Source of the DNA: Polycladidibacter hongkongensis
GTDB taxonomy: Bacteria > Pseudomonadota > Alphaproteobacteria > Rhizobiales > Stappiaceae
Direction: 5' to 3'
DNA: 64,000 nt
NCBI RefSeq assembly: GCF_001561995.1
Contig: NZ_LLWC01000003.1
Span: 1-64,000 of the forward strand
Positions 54,573 through 63,766 of the stretch are shown here, in pieces (position 1 is the first letter of the stretch; every line of letters starts with the position of its first letter). The notes beneath the pieces are model-generated. The model did not search any database. It saw nothing but the letters and a program-made list of their open reading frames with translations, and was not told where the DNA came from. Made by a program: the position numbers and the translations under genes.

Positions 54573-55287
54573 TGCCAAGGACTTTTCCCGCAAGCTTCAG
54601 CTACTCGCGATGTTGTTTATCGGCTTTTATATTAGCTGGTCTGGATTGTATGATGAGATAGCGACTTACTGGGAAGATATCGTTTACCTAACCCAGCAGC
54701 ATATTTTTTTGGTTGCTACATCTGGTTTGGCCGCAATTTTGATTGGCGTACCTGTGGGTATATGGCTATCGCGTCCTGCAATGGAACGTTCGGCAGAAGC
54801 TATTATGCAGGTGTTCAATATTGGTACGACAATACCGACATTGGCTGTAATCGCGCTCTCCATGACTATTCTTGGGATCGGGTTTGCACCGGCATTCTTT
54901 GGCCTGTTTGTTGCATCCTTGCTTCCGATTGTCCGCAACACATTTACGGGACTTCTTGCGGTCCCAGATCACCTTTTGGAAGCCGCAACCGGTATGGGGA
55001 TGACGCCGCTGCAAATCTTGATCCATGTGGAGTTGCCCAACGCTCTATACGTGATCCTGTCTGGCATTCGTACCGCGCTTGCAATCAACGTTGGCACGGC
55101 GCCACTTGCCTTCCTCATTGGAGGGGGAGGGCTGGGCGAGCTGATCTTCACAGGCATAGATCTTATGGAGACAGGGATGTTGTTAGCAGGGGCAATCCCA
55201 ACAGCAATGCTTGCCGTTACGGTCGATTTTCTAACGGGTCAGGGGCAATTTTATTTTGTCTCTAGGGGGGTAAACCCACTTCGTTAA
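54565..55287 (+). CDS. Betaine-type ABC transporter permease (OpuCD-like), second
   Basis: Permease of 240 residues from ATG 54565, which overlaps the ATPase stop (ATGTTTAG) and has GAGG eight bases upstream. It has about six helices and the EAA loop PDHLLEAATGMGMTPLQILIHVELP. It pairs with the first permease; the longer frame from 54529 is unlikely. Confidence 0.9.
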   Translation: MFSAKDFSRKLQLLAMLFIGFYISWSGLYDEIATYWEDIVYLTQQHIFLVATSGLAAILIGVPVGIWLSRPAMERSAEAIMQVFNIGTTIPTLAVIALSMTILGIGFAPAFFGLFVASLLPIVRNTFTGLLAVPDHLLEAATGMGMTPLQILIHVELPNALYVILSGIRTALAINVGTAPLAFLIGGGGLGELIFTGIDLMETGMLLAGAIPTAMLAVTVDFLTGQGQFYFVSRGVNPLR

Positions 55288-55324
55288 AACGTAAATTCAA
55301 AGATCATAATAAGAGAGGGAACTT

Positions 55325-56209
55325 ATGTTTAATAAAGCTAAAAAACTACTGACTGGACTCGCATTTTTTGCGCTTACAGCCAACGCGCACGCAGATGAAA
55401 TCACTATCGGCGGTAAGAACTTTACCGAGCAGCAGTTGCTGTCTTCGATTACAGAACAACTGTTGCAGGCAAAAGGCTTTGAAGTAAGCAATCGTGCAGG
55501 CATGGGCACAGCAGCTGTGCGCGCCGCAATGGAAAATGGTCAGATTGATGTCTACTGGGAATACACCGGTACATCGCTAATCAATTTCAACAAGGTAAAA
55601 GAGAAGCTCAGCGCAGAAGAAACCTACTCACGGGTTAAAGAGTTAGACGCAAAGAAGGGCATCGTTTGGCTCAACGCATCCAAAGCAAATAATACATATG
55701 CACTAGCAATGCGTGCTGCCAAATCGAAGGAAACAGGCATCAGCACTCTGTCAGATTTGGCAAAATCAGTAAATGGTAATGAAGGCTTGACGCTCGGTTG
55801 TAACGCAGAGTTCTACGCGCGTGCCGATGGCCTTAAGCCACTGCAGAAGGCATATGGTTTCAAGTTTTCTCGCTCCGATGTGAAGCGCATGGATTCTGGC
55901 CTTGTGTATCAGGCGCTGCGTGACGCGCAGGTAGATGTTGGTCTGGTATTTGCTACCGATGGCCGGATCCCCGCATTCGATTTTGTTGTACTTAAAGATG
56001 ACAAGGGCTACTTCCCAGCATACGCGCTCGCACCTGTCGTTCGCACAGAAGTACTTGAGGCTAATCCATCTCTCGCAGGTCTGCTAAATGAGGTTTCCGC
56101 GAAGCTGGATGACAAGATTATGGCATCGCTAAATGCTCAAGTTGACGTTGAAAAAGTCTCTATCGAAAATGTGGCTAAGAAGTTCTTGAAAGACAACGGC
56201 TTTATCTAA
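55325..56209 (+). CDS. Quaternary-ammonium binding protein (OpuCC/ProX-like)
   Basis: Periplasmic binding protein of the OpuAC family, 294 residues, with a Sec signal ending NAHADE and the class start ITIGGKNFTEQQLL. GMGTAAVRAAMENGQIDVYWEYTGT is the hinge region found in choline and betaine binders. Aromatic cage residues cannot be fixed without a structure-based alignment. The substrate is probably glycine betaine, carnitine, choline or a similar compound. Confidence 0.92.
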   Translation: MFNKAKKLLTGLAFFALTANAHADEITIGGKNFTEQQLLSSITEQLLQAKGFEVSNRAGMGTAAVRAAMENGQIDVYWEYTGTSLINFNKVKEKLSAEETYSRVKELDAKKGIVWLNASKANNTYALAMRAAKSKETGISTLSDLAKSVNGNEGLTLGCNAEFYARADGLKPLQKAYGFKFSRSDVKRMDSGLVYQALRDAQVDVGLVFATDGRIPAFDFVVLKDDKGYFPAYALAPVVRTEVLEANPSLAGLLNEVSAKLDDKIMASLNAQVDVEKVSIENVAKKFLKDNGFI

Positions 56210-56221
56210 GCAAATCTAAAG

Positions 56222-56248
56222 GATCAGGGCGATTTCGGTCGCCTGATC
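56222..56248 (+). other. Hairpin between binding protein and nitrilase-family gene
   Basis: Nearly perfect stem GATCAGGGCGA with TCGCCTGATC (one bulged G) and a 6-base loop, 13 bases after the binding-protein stop, followed by A/C-rich sequence. A partial terminator or stabiliser is likely. Confidence 0.5.
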
Positions 56249-56280
56249 AACTACAGCCTTACAACAAGTTTGATAAAAAT

Positions 56281-57126
56281 ATGGCGAACTCTCTAAAGGT
56301 CGGCGCGGCGCAAATTTCTAGCGCAATAGGTGATATTGCCGCAAATACTCACAAGCATCTCAGTTGGATTAAGCGGGCAAAAGACTTGAATGTCGAGCTG
56401 CTGATCTTTCCCGAGCTTTCGCTTACCGGCCACTATGGATCAGAAACACTTCTGGATTGTGCCAGAAAAGAAACCGATGCTTGTGTTCATGAGCTTGTTG
56501 ACGCAGCCGGCGATATGACGGTTGTGTTCGGATTGATCGAAGAGGGGAAAGCCGCGCAGTTTTACAATTCTGCACTAGCTATTGCCGGTGGGAAAATACT
56601 GCATAAACACCGCAAAATAAATATCCCGACCTACGGTAAACTTGAAGAGGGTAAGCACTACGGAAAAGGCCAGAGTATTACACCCTTCTCACTGGCTGAA
56701 AACTGGGAAGCTAGCCTGTTAATTTGCGCAGACTTGTGGAATCCTGCGCTGCCTCATCTGGCATTCATGCAAGATACCACGCTGCTATTGTCGCCCGTTA
56801 GTTCTGGTGTGGAAGCTGTTGGCATGGGTTTTGACAACTCATCAGGCTGGTCCTTGGCGATGCGCTTTTACTCGATGATGTATGGTACTCCGTCTGTCAT
56901 GGTAAATCGCTGCGGTGTTGAGAAAGATCTAACGTTCTGGGGTGGATCGCGCATAACCGATGCGTTTGGCAATGAAATTGCAGTCGCTGGCGATACGGAA
57001 GAGCTGATTACCGCAGAGCTCGACTATGAGACCACACGAAGGGCTCGCTATCGATTGCCGACAGTTCGGGATTCCAGTTTGCCATTCATTGCAGACAAAG
57101 CCTCAAAAATTTTAAGGCACCAATAG
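56281..57126 (+). CDS. Nitrilase-superfamily amidohydrolase
   Basis: Carbon-nitrogen hydrolase of 281 residues with the catalytic triad Glu45 (FPELSLTGH), Lys112 (HRKINIPT) and Cys149 (LLICADLWNP). It hydrolyses a non-peptide C-N bond of a small amide, nitrile or carbamoyl compound; the substrate is unknown. It follows the betaine-type transporter on the same strand and is 11 bases before the MmgE/PrpD frame, so it probably acts on the imported compound. Confidence 0.9.
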   Translation: MANSLKVGAAQISSAIGDIAANTHKHLSWIKRAKDLNVELLIFPELSLTGHYGSETLLDCARKETDACVHELVDAAGDMTVVFGLIEEGKAAQFYNSALAIAGGKILHKHRKINIPTYGKLEEGKHYGKGQSITPFSLAENWEASLLICADLWNPALPHLAFMQDTTLLLSPVSSGVEAVGMGFDNSSGWSLAMRFYSMMYGTPSVMVNRCGVEKDLTFWGGSRITDAFGNEIAVAGDTEELITAELDYETTRRARYRLPTVRDSSLPFIADKASKILRHQ

Positions 57127-57200
57127 TTCTGCCAAATGTGCAGTTCTCTCCTTCAAATCAGAGCAAATTTACGAGTTTTGCTCTTAAAGAGTGGGCGTCA

Positions 57201-58535
57201 ATGATGCGCGACAACAAGTTTTATGCGTTCATCACCAATCTCCGCTGGGGTGATGTTCCAACTAGCGTACAAGAGCGCGCACGCCTTTGGCTACTGGATC
57301 TGTTGGGCGTGGCGGCATCAGGCACGACGACACGCTTGCACGAAATCATTTCGGAGCACGCACGCGAACATTTTGCAGCCGGAAAACAAAGCGTCAGGAC
57401 CCTCTTTGGTGGTGATCGTGTTAGTCCTGTCGGTGCAGCGCTCGTTGGCGGAATGACTATTGACTCGATTGATGCACATGATGGACACAAAATTACCAAG
57501 GGGCATGTTGGGTGTGGCGTGCTTCCCGCACTTTTGGCGAATGGTGATTTAAACCCAGACATGGATGCGAGTGAGTTCTTAACCCAGCTGGTCATCGGAT
57601 ATGAAATTGGCACACGCGCTGGTATTGCGATGCATAAAACAGCATTGGATTACCATACATCCGGATCGTGGATATCACTTGCTGCCGCCACTATTGTTTC
57701 TCGCCACTTAGGCTTGTGTGAGCAAAAGTTGCGCGAGGCGGTGGGCATTGCTGAGTTCCATGGTGCGCGCGGCCTCATGATGCGCTGTATCGATTATCCC
57801 ACTATGGTCAAAGATGGGTCTGGTTGGGGGGCAATGGCCGGGACCTCCGCAGCATTTCTGGCAAACTCTGGTTTTACGGGAGCTCCAACACTGCTTATTG
57901 ATGCGCCAGAGGTTGCAGATTTGTGGGCAGACCTTGGTCATCGCTGGCTGACACTGGAGCAGTACTACAAGCCTTATCCGGTCTGCCGTTGGGCTCAACC
58001 TACTGTTCAGGCAGTTTTGAACCTGAAAGAGCAGTATGGTATCGATGCTTCAGATGTAAAAACTATAGAGATTCAGACATTTCACAATGCATGCCGCTTG
58101 GCAGTAAAGCACCCGAAAACCACGGAGCAAGCGCAGTACTCCACGGCCTTTCCCGCTGCCTCTGCCTTGGTCTACGGTAAACTAGGGCCAGAGCAAATTC
58201 ACGAGAATGCCTTTGCAAACTCTGAAGTAATTCGGTTGTCTGAAAGCATAACCCTTTGTGAAAACGAGGAGTTTGACAACCACTTTCCGGCTAGGCGCTT
58301 CGCTGATGTTAAGTTAATCCTAAATGACGGCACCGAATTGAACTCTGGTGCGACGGAAGCCAATGGCGACCCCGAAAACCCGCCCGAGCCAGCTGAAATG
58401 CGGCGTAAGTTCTTTGAATACGCCGAGCCAGTTATAGGCCGAGAGCGGGCAGCAAATATTGAGCAGCAGGTTCTGGGCTTAACACCGGGGCGCTCGATCA
58501 AGCCGCTTCTGGATGTGATACTTAGCGCTCCATGA
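57201..58535 (+). CDS. MmgE/PrpD-family protein
   Basis: A 444-residue member of the MmgE/PrpD family (2-methylcitrate dehydratase, cis-aconitate decarboxylase, iminodisuccinate epimerase). Conserved features include SVQERARLWLLDLLGVAASG at the N-terminus and IDSIDAHDGHKITKGHVGCG, which holds the active-site Asp/His/Lys region. The frame begins at GTG 57138; ATG 57201 starts where the family usually starts. No prpB or prpC gene is nearby, so it is not the propionate enzyme; the context suggests dehydration or isomerisation of a product of the amidase. Confidence 0.88.
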   Translation: MMRDNKFYAFITNLRWGDVPTSVQERARLWLLDLLGVAASGTTTRLHEIISEHAREHFAAGKQSVRTLFGGDRVSPVGAALVGGMTIDSIDAHDGHKITKGHVGCGVLPALLANGDLNPDMDASEFLTQLVIGYEIGTRAGIAMHKTALDYHTSGSWISLAAATIVSRHLGLCEQKLREAVGIAEFHGARGLMMRCIDYPTMVKDGSGWGAMAGTSAAFLANSGFTGAPTLLIDAPEVADLWADLGHRWLTLEQYYKPYPVCRWAQPTVQAVLNLKEQYGIDASDVKTIEIQTFHNACRLAVKHPKTTEQAQYSTAFPAASALVYGKLGPEQIHENAFANSEVIRLSESITLCENEEFDNHFPARRFADVKLILNDGTELNSGATEANGDPENPPEPAEMRRKFFEYAEPVIGRERAANIEQQVLGLTPGRSIKPLLDVILSAP

Positions 58536-58585
58536 CGCTATCCGTTAGCGTCTCGACCACTAAGGTGGATTGGGGATAGAGCGCC

Positions 58586-59617
58586 TTAGTTGGGGTTTAG
58601 TCCTCGCTTAATCTGCTCTCTCACCAATACACGTTCCTGACCTGGTGTGAGGCCATATTGTTTTTTATAAGCGCTACCCAGATGAGAAGATGAGACGAAA
58701 CCGCACCGAAGTGCAATGGATGAGATCGCCTCAGTGCTTTCTTTAAGAAGTCGTTGCGCCTCTTTAAGGCGGATTTTGGAGTAAAACTGCTGGGGCGTGA
58801 TACCAAAGAATTGATGCCATAAACGTTCTAGTTGCCGCTGACTGAGGTTACTGAGTTTCGCGAGTTTTTGAATTTCGAGTGGATGTTCAAGGTTTTCTTC
58901 CATGTGCGATATTGCTGTGACCATGCGACTATCGTTTATGTTGTAGCGAAGCTGGATCTCCATTCGCTGGTTTTCTCTTGCACCTCGGATGCGACTATGC
59001 AAAAACTGCTCAGCAATATTGGAAGCTAGATTGGCGTCGTAGTCAGATGATATTTGCATCAACATCAAATCAATTGCGGCGGTGCCCCCTGCGCACGTCC
59101 AGCGCCGACGATCTTGCACATAGATTTCACGGCAGACATTGATATCCGGAAACTCCTCGAGGAATTCAGAGAGGGATTCCCAGTGCAACGTGCAACGATA
59201 CCCATTCAATAGGCCGCCCCGTGCAAGCACATATGAGCCATTGCTAATTGCTCCGATTATGGCCCCGCGCCTTGCTTGCGTGCGCAAGTAGTTGGCAATC
59301 CGCTTGCTTTGAAGACTTGCGGTATCCATACTTGCAATGATAAAAATCCGATCAAACTCCGGCGCACTATCAATTGAAATTGTATTGATCGGGTGACCGC
59401 CGCTGGAGGGAACAAGCCCCCCCTCATCGGACAGTACGGACCATTCATACAAGACTTCGTTCGCAAGTCGATTTGCAGCACGCATCGGATCTGAGAATGA
59501 AGCGAAAGCCATCATGGAAAACTCTGGAAAGAGGATCAGGCCTATCCGAATAGGAGAGGAAGCTGAGCTTACCGCCTGCGGCTTTTCATTAACGCCATAA
59601 AGTGCAGTACCGGACAT
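58586..59617 (-). CDS. AraC regulator with DJ-1/PfpI domain (GlxA/GbdR-like)
   Basis: Transcription factor of 343 residues: an N-terminal class I amidotransferase-like domain (about 20-190, IGLILFPEFSMMAFASFSDPMRAAN) and a C-terminal AraC helix-turn-helix pair (about 230-325, LSNLSQRQLERLW and CGFVSSSHLGSAYKKQYG). GbdR and CdhR, which control betaine and carnitine breakdown, have this architecture, so it probably controls the convergent uptake and catabolic operon. A hairpin (58534-58552) separates the two ends. Confidence 0.9.
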   Translation of the reverse strand: MSGTALYGVNEKPQAVSSASSPIRIGLILFPEFSMMAFASFSDPMRAANRLANEVLYEWSVLSDEGGLVPSSGGHPINTISIDSAPEFDRIFIIASMDTASLQSKRIANYLRTQARRGAIIGAISNGSYVLARGGLLNGYRCTLHWESLSEFLEEFPDINVCREIYVQDRRRWTCAGGTAAIDLMLMQISSDYDANLASNIAEQFLHSRIRGARENQRMEIQLRYNINDSRMVTAISHMEENLEHPLEIQKLAKLSNLSQRQLERLWHQFFGITPQQFYSKIRLKEAQRLLKESTEAISSIALRCGFVSSSHLGSAYKKQYGLTPGQERVLVREQIKRGLNPN

Positions 59618-59703
59618 TCCAAAGGCTTTCTGATTATGAACACACGCTGCAATCTAATCAATTGCGATCTAACAGAAAACCACCCTTGGCATGTCTTGGG
59701 ACT

Positions 59704-62700
59704 TTAGTTGGTGCACAACAGTGATTTCAATGCCGACACAGGGTGTTGTAAGTGCAAGCCTTCAGTCTCTTTAACCTGACAGCGACAGGAAAATCCGTCT
59801 GCAAGATAGGGCTGGTTCTCGTTGTGCTGTGAGAGGTGCTGCTTCCAGCTAAGGCTATAGATCTTATTGGACAACTCTCTATTTGCAGCCTCATGCCCGA
59901 ATGTACCAGCCATGCCACAACACCCCGCTTTGGTCGAACTAAGCTGAATGCCAAACTTTTTAAAAACTTGTTTCCAAGCCTCAATCGCGCCCGGTGCAAT
60001 AGCTTGTTCGGTGCAATGACTTAGCAAACGATAGGACACGTGTTCACGGTGGCACTCGTATTGACGGAAATCCTGCTTAAGCATCCACTCCTGCAAAAGC
60101 TGCACTTGCACCACCTGCTCTTGCCCCACCACCTCGCGATATTCACTGCGATATACAAGCGCCATGGAGGGGTCTAAACCAACAAGCGCGATGCCGCTTT
60201 GCGCGAGTTCTTTCAATTTTGCATTGCTGGCCCTAGCCTGCTTTTCAAATGTTCCCAAGAAGCCATGCACATGGAGGGCTTTACCATTTGCAAGCACCGG
60301 TGCCACCCAGACATTCACACCCAAGCTTTGAAGCAGATCGACACTATCAAGCACAACCTGATTATCAAAATATGCAAGAAAAGGATCTGGCACTAAAATT
60401 ACATGATTGTCTGTTTCATTAATGTGCGAAAGGTTTTCGGGATCCGCAAAGCTGACATTTCGCCGCGCAAGCTCGGCTTGTAGTGATTTTTGCGAGAGTT
60501 TTGGTAGCGCGACCAAACCCAGCGCGTGAGGCAAGGGGCTTGCAAGCAGCATGTTGGAAAGGCGAGGCAATTTGCTCATCAGTGGCAAAAAGCTCTCTAG
60601 AAGGCCAATGGCATAGTGGCGGAGAGGGCGCAAATACCTTCCATAATACACCTCAAAAAACTTGGCGCGAAATGACGGCACATCGACCTTTATTGGACAT
60701 TTACCGCTGCAGGATTTGCATGCCAAGCACGTATCAAGCGCTTCGCGAACTTCGTGAGAAAAGTCGGTAGGGTTTGAACGCAGGGATGTAAAAAGGCGCC
60801 TTGAAAAACTCAACACCCTGTTTTTTTTTCGCTGCTCTAATGCGGTTTTCCACGGGTCTACACTCAAGGCGCTGAGCTGTGCTAGCCATTCTCTGATGAG
60901 TTGCGCTCTACCCTTCGGTGACTGCCTTCTATCTCGAGTACCTTTCCAAGAAGGGCACATTGCATCGTTGAAATCCCAATTGAAACAAGTACCATTCCCA
61001 TTGCAGTGCACTGCATTTGCGCTTTGCTGGCGAACGTGTGCCGGGATGATACGGTCCCTTTGCCCTTTTGTAGGGACTTCATCGATCTTAAGCAGCTGTC
61101 CTTCTACTGGTGCGACGATCTTTCCAGGGTTGAACTGGTTGCGCGGATCAAATATTCGTTTCACCTGCTGCATAACCGGATACAACTCACCAAAATACAG
61201 CGGTGAAAACTCAGATCGAACTCCCTTGCCGTGCTCGCCCCAAAGCAATCCTCCGTAGCTTCTGGTTAAGTTGACAACCTTTTCGGTAACTTCCCTCACA
61301 AGGGCTTCAGCGCCCGGTGCTTTCATATCTAGAGCCGGTCGCACATGCAGAACACCAGCATCCACGTGTCCGAACATGCCATAGTCAAGATTATAACTAT
61401 CCAAAATGGATCGAAATTCAGCGATGAAATCGGCAAGCTTTTCAGGTGGAACAGCGGTGTCTTCTACAAAGGCAACAGGGCGCTTTTCGCCGCTCATATT
61501 ACCAAGTAACCCAACTGATTTTTTCCGCATTTCCCAGATGCGTGCAATGTCGTGTCGATTTTTAAGGATCTGGAAACCGCGGCGTCCTGCTTTTGTTTGC
61601 GGCTTGGCGAGCGCTTGGTCTACTCTGCTCAAAGCACTCGTTAGGTCAAGAGGTGAGTAGGCGACGAACTCTACTAGGTTTACCCCTTTTGCAAGTTGCC
61701 CTTCATCTTTTGGGAAAAAATCAGCAACTTCACGCCAGATTATGTCTTGTTGGGCAAGCGTTAGGATTTTTTCGTCAACGGTCTCGATTGATGCTGCACC
61801 TAGCGACATGAGAGCAGGGGCATCACGAAGTGCAGCATCAAAACTCTCGTAACGAACTACCACCAGCGCACTATGCGAAGGAATTGGCAACACGTTTAGT
61901 GTGGCCTCTGCAATAAACCCTAAAGACCCTTCTGCACCGCAGAACACCGCATTGATATCAAACAGGCCCTCATCATTTCGTAGATGCGCGAGGTCGTAAC
62001 CTGTTAAGCACCTATTTAACTTAGGGAATTGGCGTTCGACCACTTCTGCATTCGCGCGCTGCAATTCATCAAGCTGAGAATACACATGACCAGCTAAACC
62101 ACTATTAATACTTGCTTGTGTTAGCTGGGCGTCATCCAGTGGCTCAGTGTTCAGTTGGCTTCCATCCGCCAGAATGACGTTTAGCGCGAGTACATGGTCA
62201 CGAGTTTTACCGTATAAACATGAGCCTTGACCACTTGCATCGGTAGAAATCATTCCGCCGATAGTGGCTCTGTTAGACGTCGACAGTTCGGGTGCAAAGA
62301 ACAGTCCATAAGGCGCAAGGGCTGCGTTTAACTGGTCTTTTACAACACCTGCCTGAACACGCACTCGGCGGTTTTCTGGATCGATCTCCAGAATTTGGTT
62401 CATATGCCGCGACACATCAACCAAAATACCATTGGTGAGTGACTGCCCGTTAGTGCCCGTTCCGCCGCCTCTGGCTGCCACATAGAGCTCAGAAAACTGC
62501 GGTTTTGATAGCAGCTTTGAAATGCATACAAGGTCGGACGTTGCGCATGGGTAAAGGACGGTCTCTGGAATGAGCTGATAGATTGAGTTGTCTGTGGCCT
62601 GAACGATGCGCGTGCTTTGTTGACGCGCGATGTCCCCCTGAAACCCTCCGTGCTTTAACTCCTGGCAAAAAGCATCATGAAGAGCATTTGTCGGTGTCTC

Positions 62701-62721
62701 GGGAAGAAGCTGAGGGATCAT
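59704..62721 (-). CDS. FAD- and Fe-S-dependent dehydrogenase, YdiJ-like
   Basis: A 1005-residue flavoprotein similar in layout to YdiJ, a D-2-hydroxyglutarate dehydrogenase. Order: FAD_binding_4 domain (about 50-260, AARGGGTGTNGQSL), FAD-oxidase C-terminal domain (about 265-540), a cysteine segment CNGNGTC (near 570), a [4Fe-4S] motif CLACKSCSGKCP (near 662) and a Cys-rich CCG domain with GCCGMAGTFG (near 932). It should oxidise a D-2-hydroxyacid and pass electrons to quinone or another acceptor. It is 82 bases from the regulator gene and separated from the hydrolase by a terminator. Confidence 0.88.
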   Translation of the reverse strand: MIPQLLPETPTNALHDAFCQELKHGGFQGDIARQQSTRIVQATDNSIYQLIPETVLYPCATSDLVCISKLLSKPQFSELYVAARGGGTGTNGQSLTNGILVDVSRHMNQILEIDPENRRVRVQAGVVKDQLNAALAPYGLFFAPELSTSNRATIGGMISTDASGQGSCLYGKTRDHVLALNVILADGSQLNTEPLDDAQLTQASINSGLAGHVYSQLDELQRANAEVVERQFPKLNRCLTGYDLAHLRNDEGLFDINAVFCGAEGSLGFIAEATLNVLPIPSHSALVVVRYESFDAALRDAPALMSLGAASIETVDEKILTLAQQDIIWREVADFFPKDEGQLAKGVNLVEFVAYSPLDLTSALSRVDQALAKPQTKAGRRGFQILKNRHDIARIWEMRKKSVGLLGNMSGEKRPVAFVEDTAVPPEKLADFIAEFRSILDSYNLDYGMFGHVDAGVLHVRPALDMKAPGAEALVREVTEKVVNLTRSYGGLLWGEHGKGVRSEFSPLYFGELYPVMQQVKRIFDPRNQFNPGKIVAPVEGQLLKIDEVPTKGQRDRIIPAHVRQQSANAVHCNGNGTCFNWDFNDAMCPSWKGTRDRRQSPKGRAQLIREWLAQLSALSVDPWKTALEQRKKNRVLSFSRRLFTSLRSNPTDFSHEVREALDTCLACKSCSGKCPIKVDVPSFRAKFFEVYYGRYLRPLRHYAIGLLESFLPLMSKLPRLSNMLLASPLPHALGLVALPKLSQKSLQAELARRNVSFADPENLSHINETDNHVILVPDPFLAYFDNQVVLDSVDLLQSLGVNVWVAPVLANGKALHVHGFLGTFEKQARASNAKLKELAQSGIALVGLDPSMALVYRSEYREVVGQEQVVQVQLLQEWMLKQDFRQYECHREHVSYRLLSHCTEQAIAPGAIEAWKQVFKKFGIQLSSTKAGCCGMAGTFGHEAANRELSNKIYSLSWKQHLSQHNENQPYLADGFSCRCQVKETEGLHLQHPVSALKSLLCTN

Positions 62722-62740
62722 TAGTCAGGCCTTAAAACTA

Positions 62741-62774
62741 AAGGCTGATGCAAAGTAATTTCGGCATCAGCCTT
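62741..62774. terminator. Terminator between the hydrolase and the YdiJ-like gene
   Basis: A perfect 11-bp stem AAGGCTGATGC with GCATCAGCCTT and a 12-base loop; on the minus strand it is followed by a T-rich tract. It ends the hydrolase transcript and lies just upstream of the YdiJ-like start. Confidence 0.88.
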
Positions 62775-62786
62775 TTCCGTATGATC

Positions 62787-63764
62787 TTAAAGGGTACTGC
62801 GAATACCTTCATCGATCTGATGTATTAGGCCTTCAAAGACCGGGTTATCTGCTTGGTTTTGTTGACCGTGAGCCATGCCCTCTACAATCAAGGCACTATC
62901 CCCTTTTGGCCCCGGATAAACGGAGTGGAGGCGAATAGATTCGGCAGGAGCATGCAAGGAGTTTAATTCCCCATGCACAATCAAAGCAGGAGGAAAATCA
63001 CCGCTAACACTTGCGAGTTCCGCTTCTGGGTCAAACTTAACGTAGGTCTTGTAGGATTTCGCACTGATGAGATTACAACCCGGCCAGCGGTCTTCACCAG
63101 CTGCCTCTGTGTAGTCGCCAAGCTGTGAATCTGTATAGGCTTGGGTCGCGGGATCAAGCGGGTAATAACCCAGTTGTGTATCTGTCGTTCCTAAATCGAA
63201 GGGAGGAATGCCTGCTTTGTCATCAAGTGCGGATATACCAGTCTCCGCAGCCTCCGGATTTGCGCGCAGGCTTTGCAGAGCACGCAAGTTTGTGTAGTTC
63301 ATCGGCACAAAGTAGGCGATTTGCTCCTTGCCTGCTTTTGCAAGATCGGCAATTGCTGCTAGCGTCGCAACAGAGCCCATCGCCCATGATAGCACTGCAG
63401 GCATCTTGCCAAGACGTTGCTTTGTGGCATCAATCAATGCAAGAAGCTCAATTTTTTGATCTTCTAGGCTGACGTTTGTAACGTTTTGGCCATTGTGATC
63501 GTAGTTGTTCCGTACCGCACGGTTGGTGAAAAAGCCCGTTACATCATAGGTTGTAACTACGTAACCACGCGCCGCAAGCGCGTTGCCGACCAGCTGACCA
63601 TACATGGAAACGCCACCGGTAAAGCCTGAGTTGAAAACCACAGGCGGCAGGTTTTTATCAATGGCTGCATCGTTCGCAGGGCGATAAAGAAACCCTTTTA
63701 ATTCCAGTTCACCGTCTTCGAACTTCACCGGAAAGGTGAACTCTTCCTGAATGACTTCAGACAT
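62787..63764 (-). CDS. Alpha/beta hydrolase
   Basis: A 325-residue hydrolase of the alpha/beta fold, dienelactone-hydrolase-like group. PVVFNSGFTGGVSMYGQLVGNALAARGYVVTTYDVTGF covers the strand-turn before the oxyanion hole, AVLSWAMGSVATLAA is the nucleophile elbow, and the C-terminal segment AHGQQNQAD holds the catalytic His. The elbow reads SWAMGS, in which the usual Gly-X-Ser-X-Gly Ser is replaced by Ala-Met, so the nucleophile is uncertain. Two bases separate it from the stop of the gene upstream. The substrate is unknown. Confidence 0.75.
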   Translation of the reverse strand: MSEVIQEEFTFPVKFEDGELELKGFLYRPANDAAIDKNLPPVVFNSGFTGGVSMYGQLVGNALAARGYVVTTYDVTGFFTNRAVRNNYDHNGQNVTNVSLEDQKIELLALIDATKQRLGKMPAVLSWAMGSVATLAAIADLAKAGKEQIAYFVPMNYTNLRALQSLRANPEAAETGISALDDKAGIPPFDLGTTDTQLGYYPLDPATQAYTDSQLGDYTEAAGEDRWPGCNLISAKSYKTYVKFDPEAELASVSGDFPPALIVHGELNSLHAPAESIRLHSVYPGPKGDSALIVEGMAHGQQNQADNPVFEGLIHQIDEGIRSTL

Positions 63765-63766
63765 GT

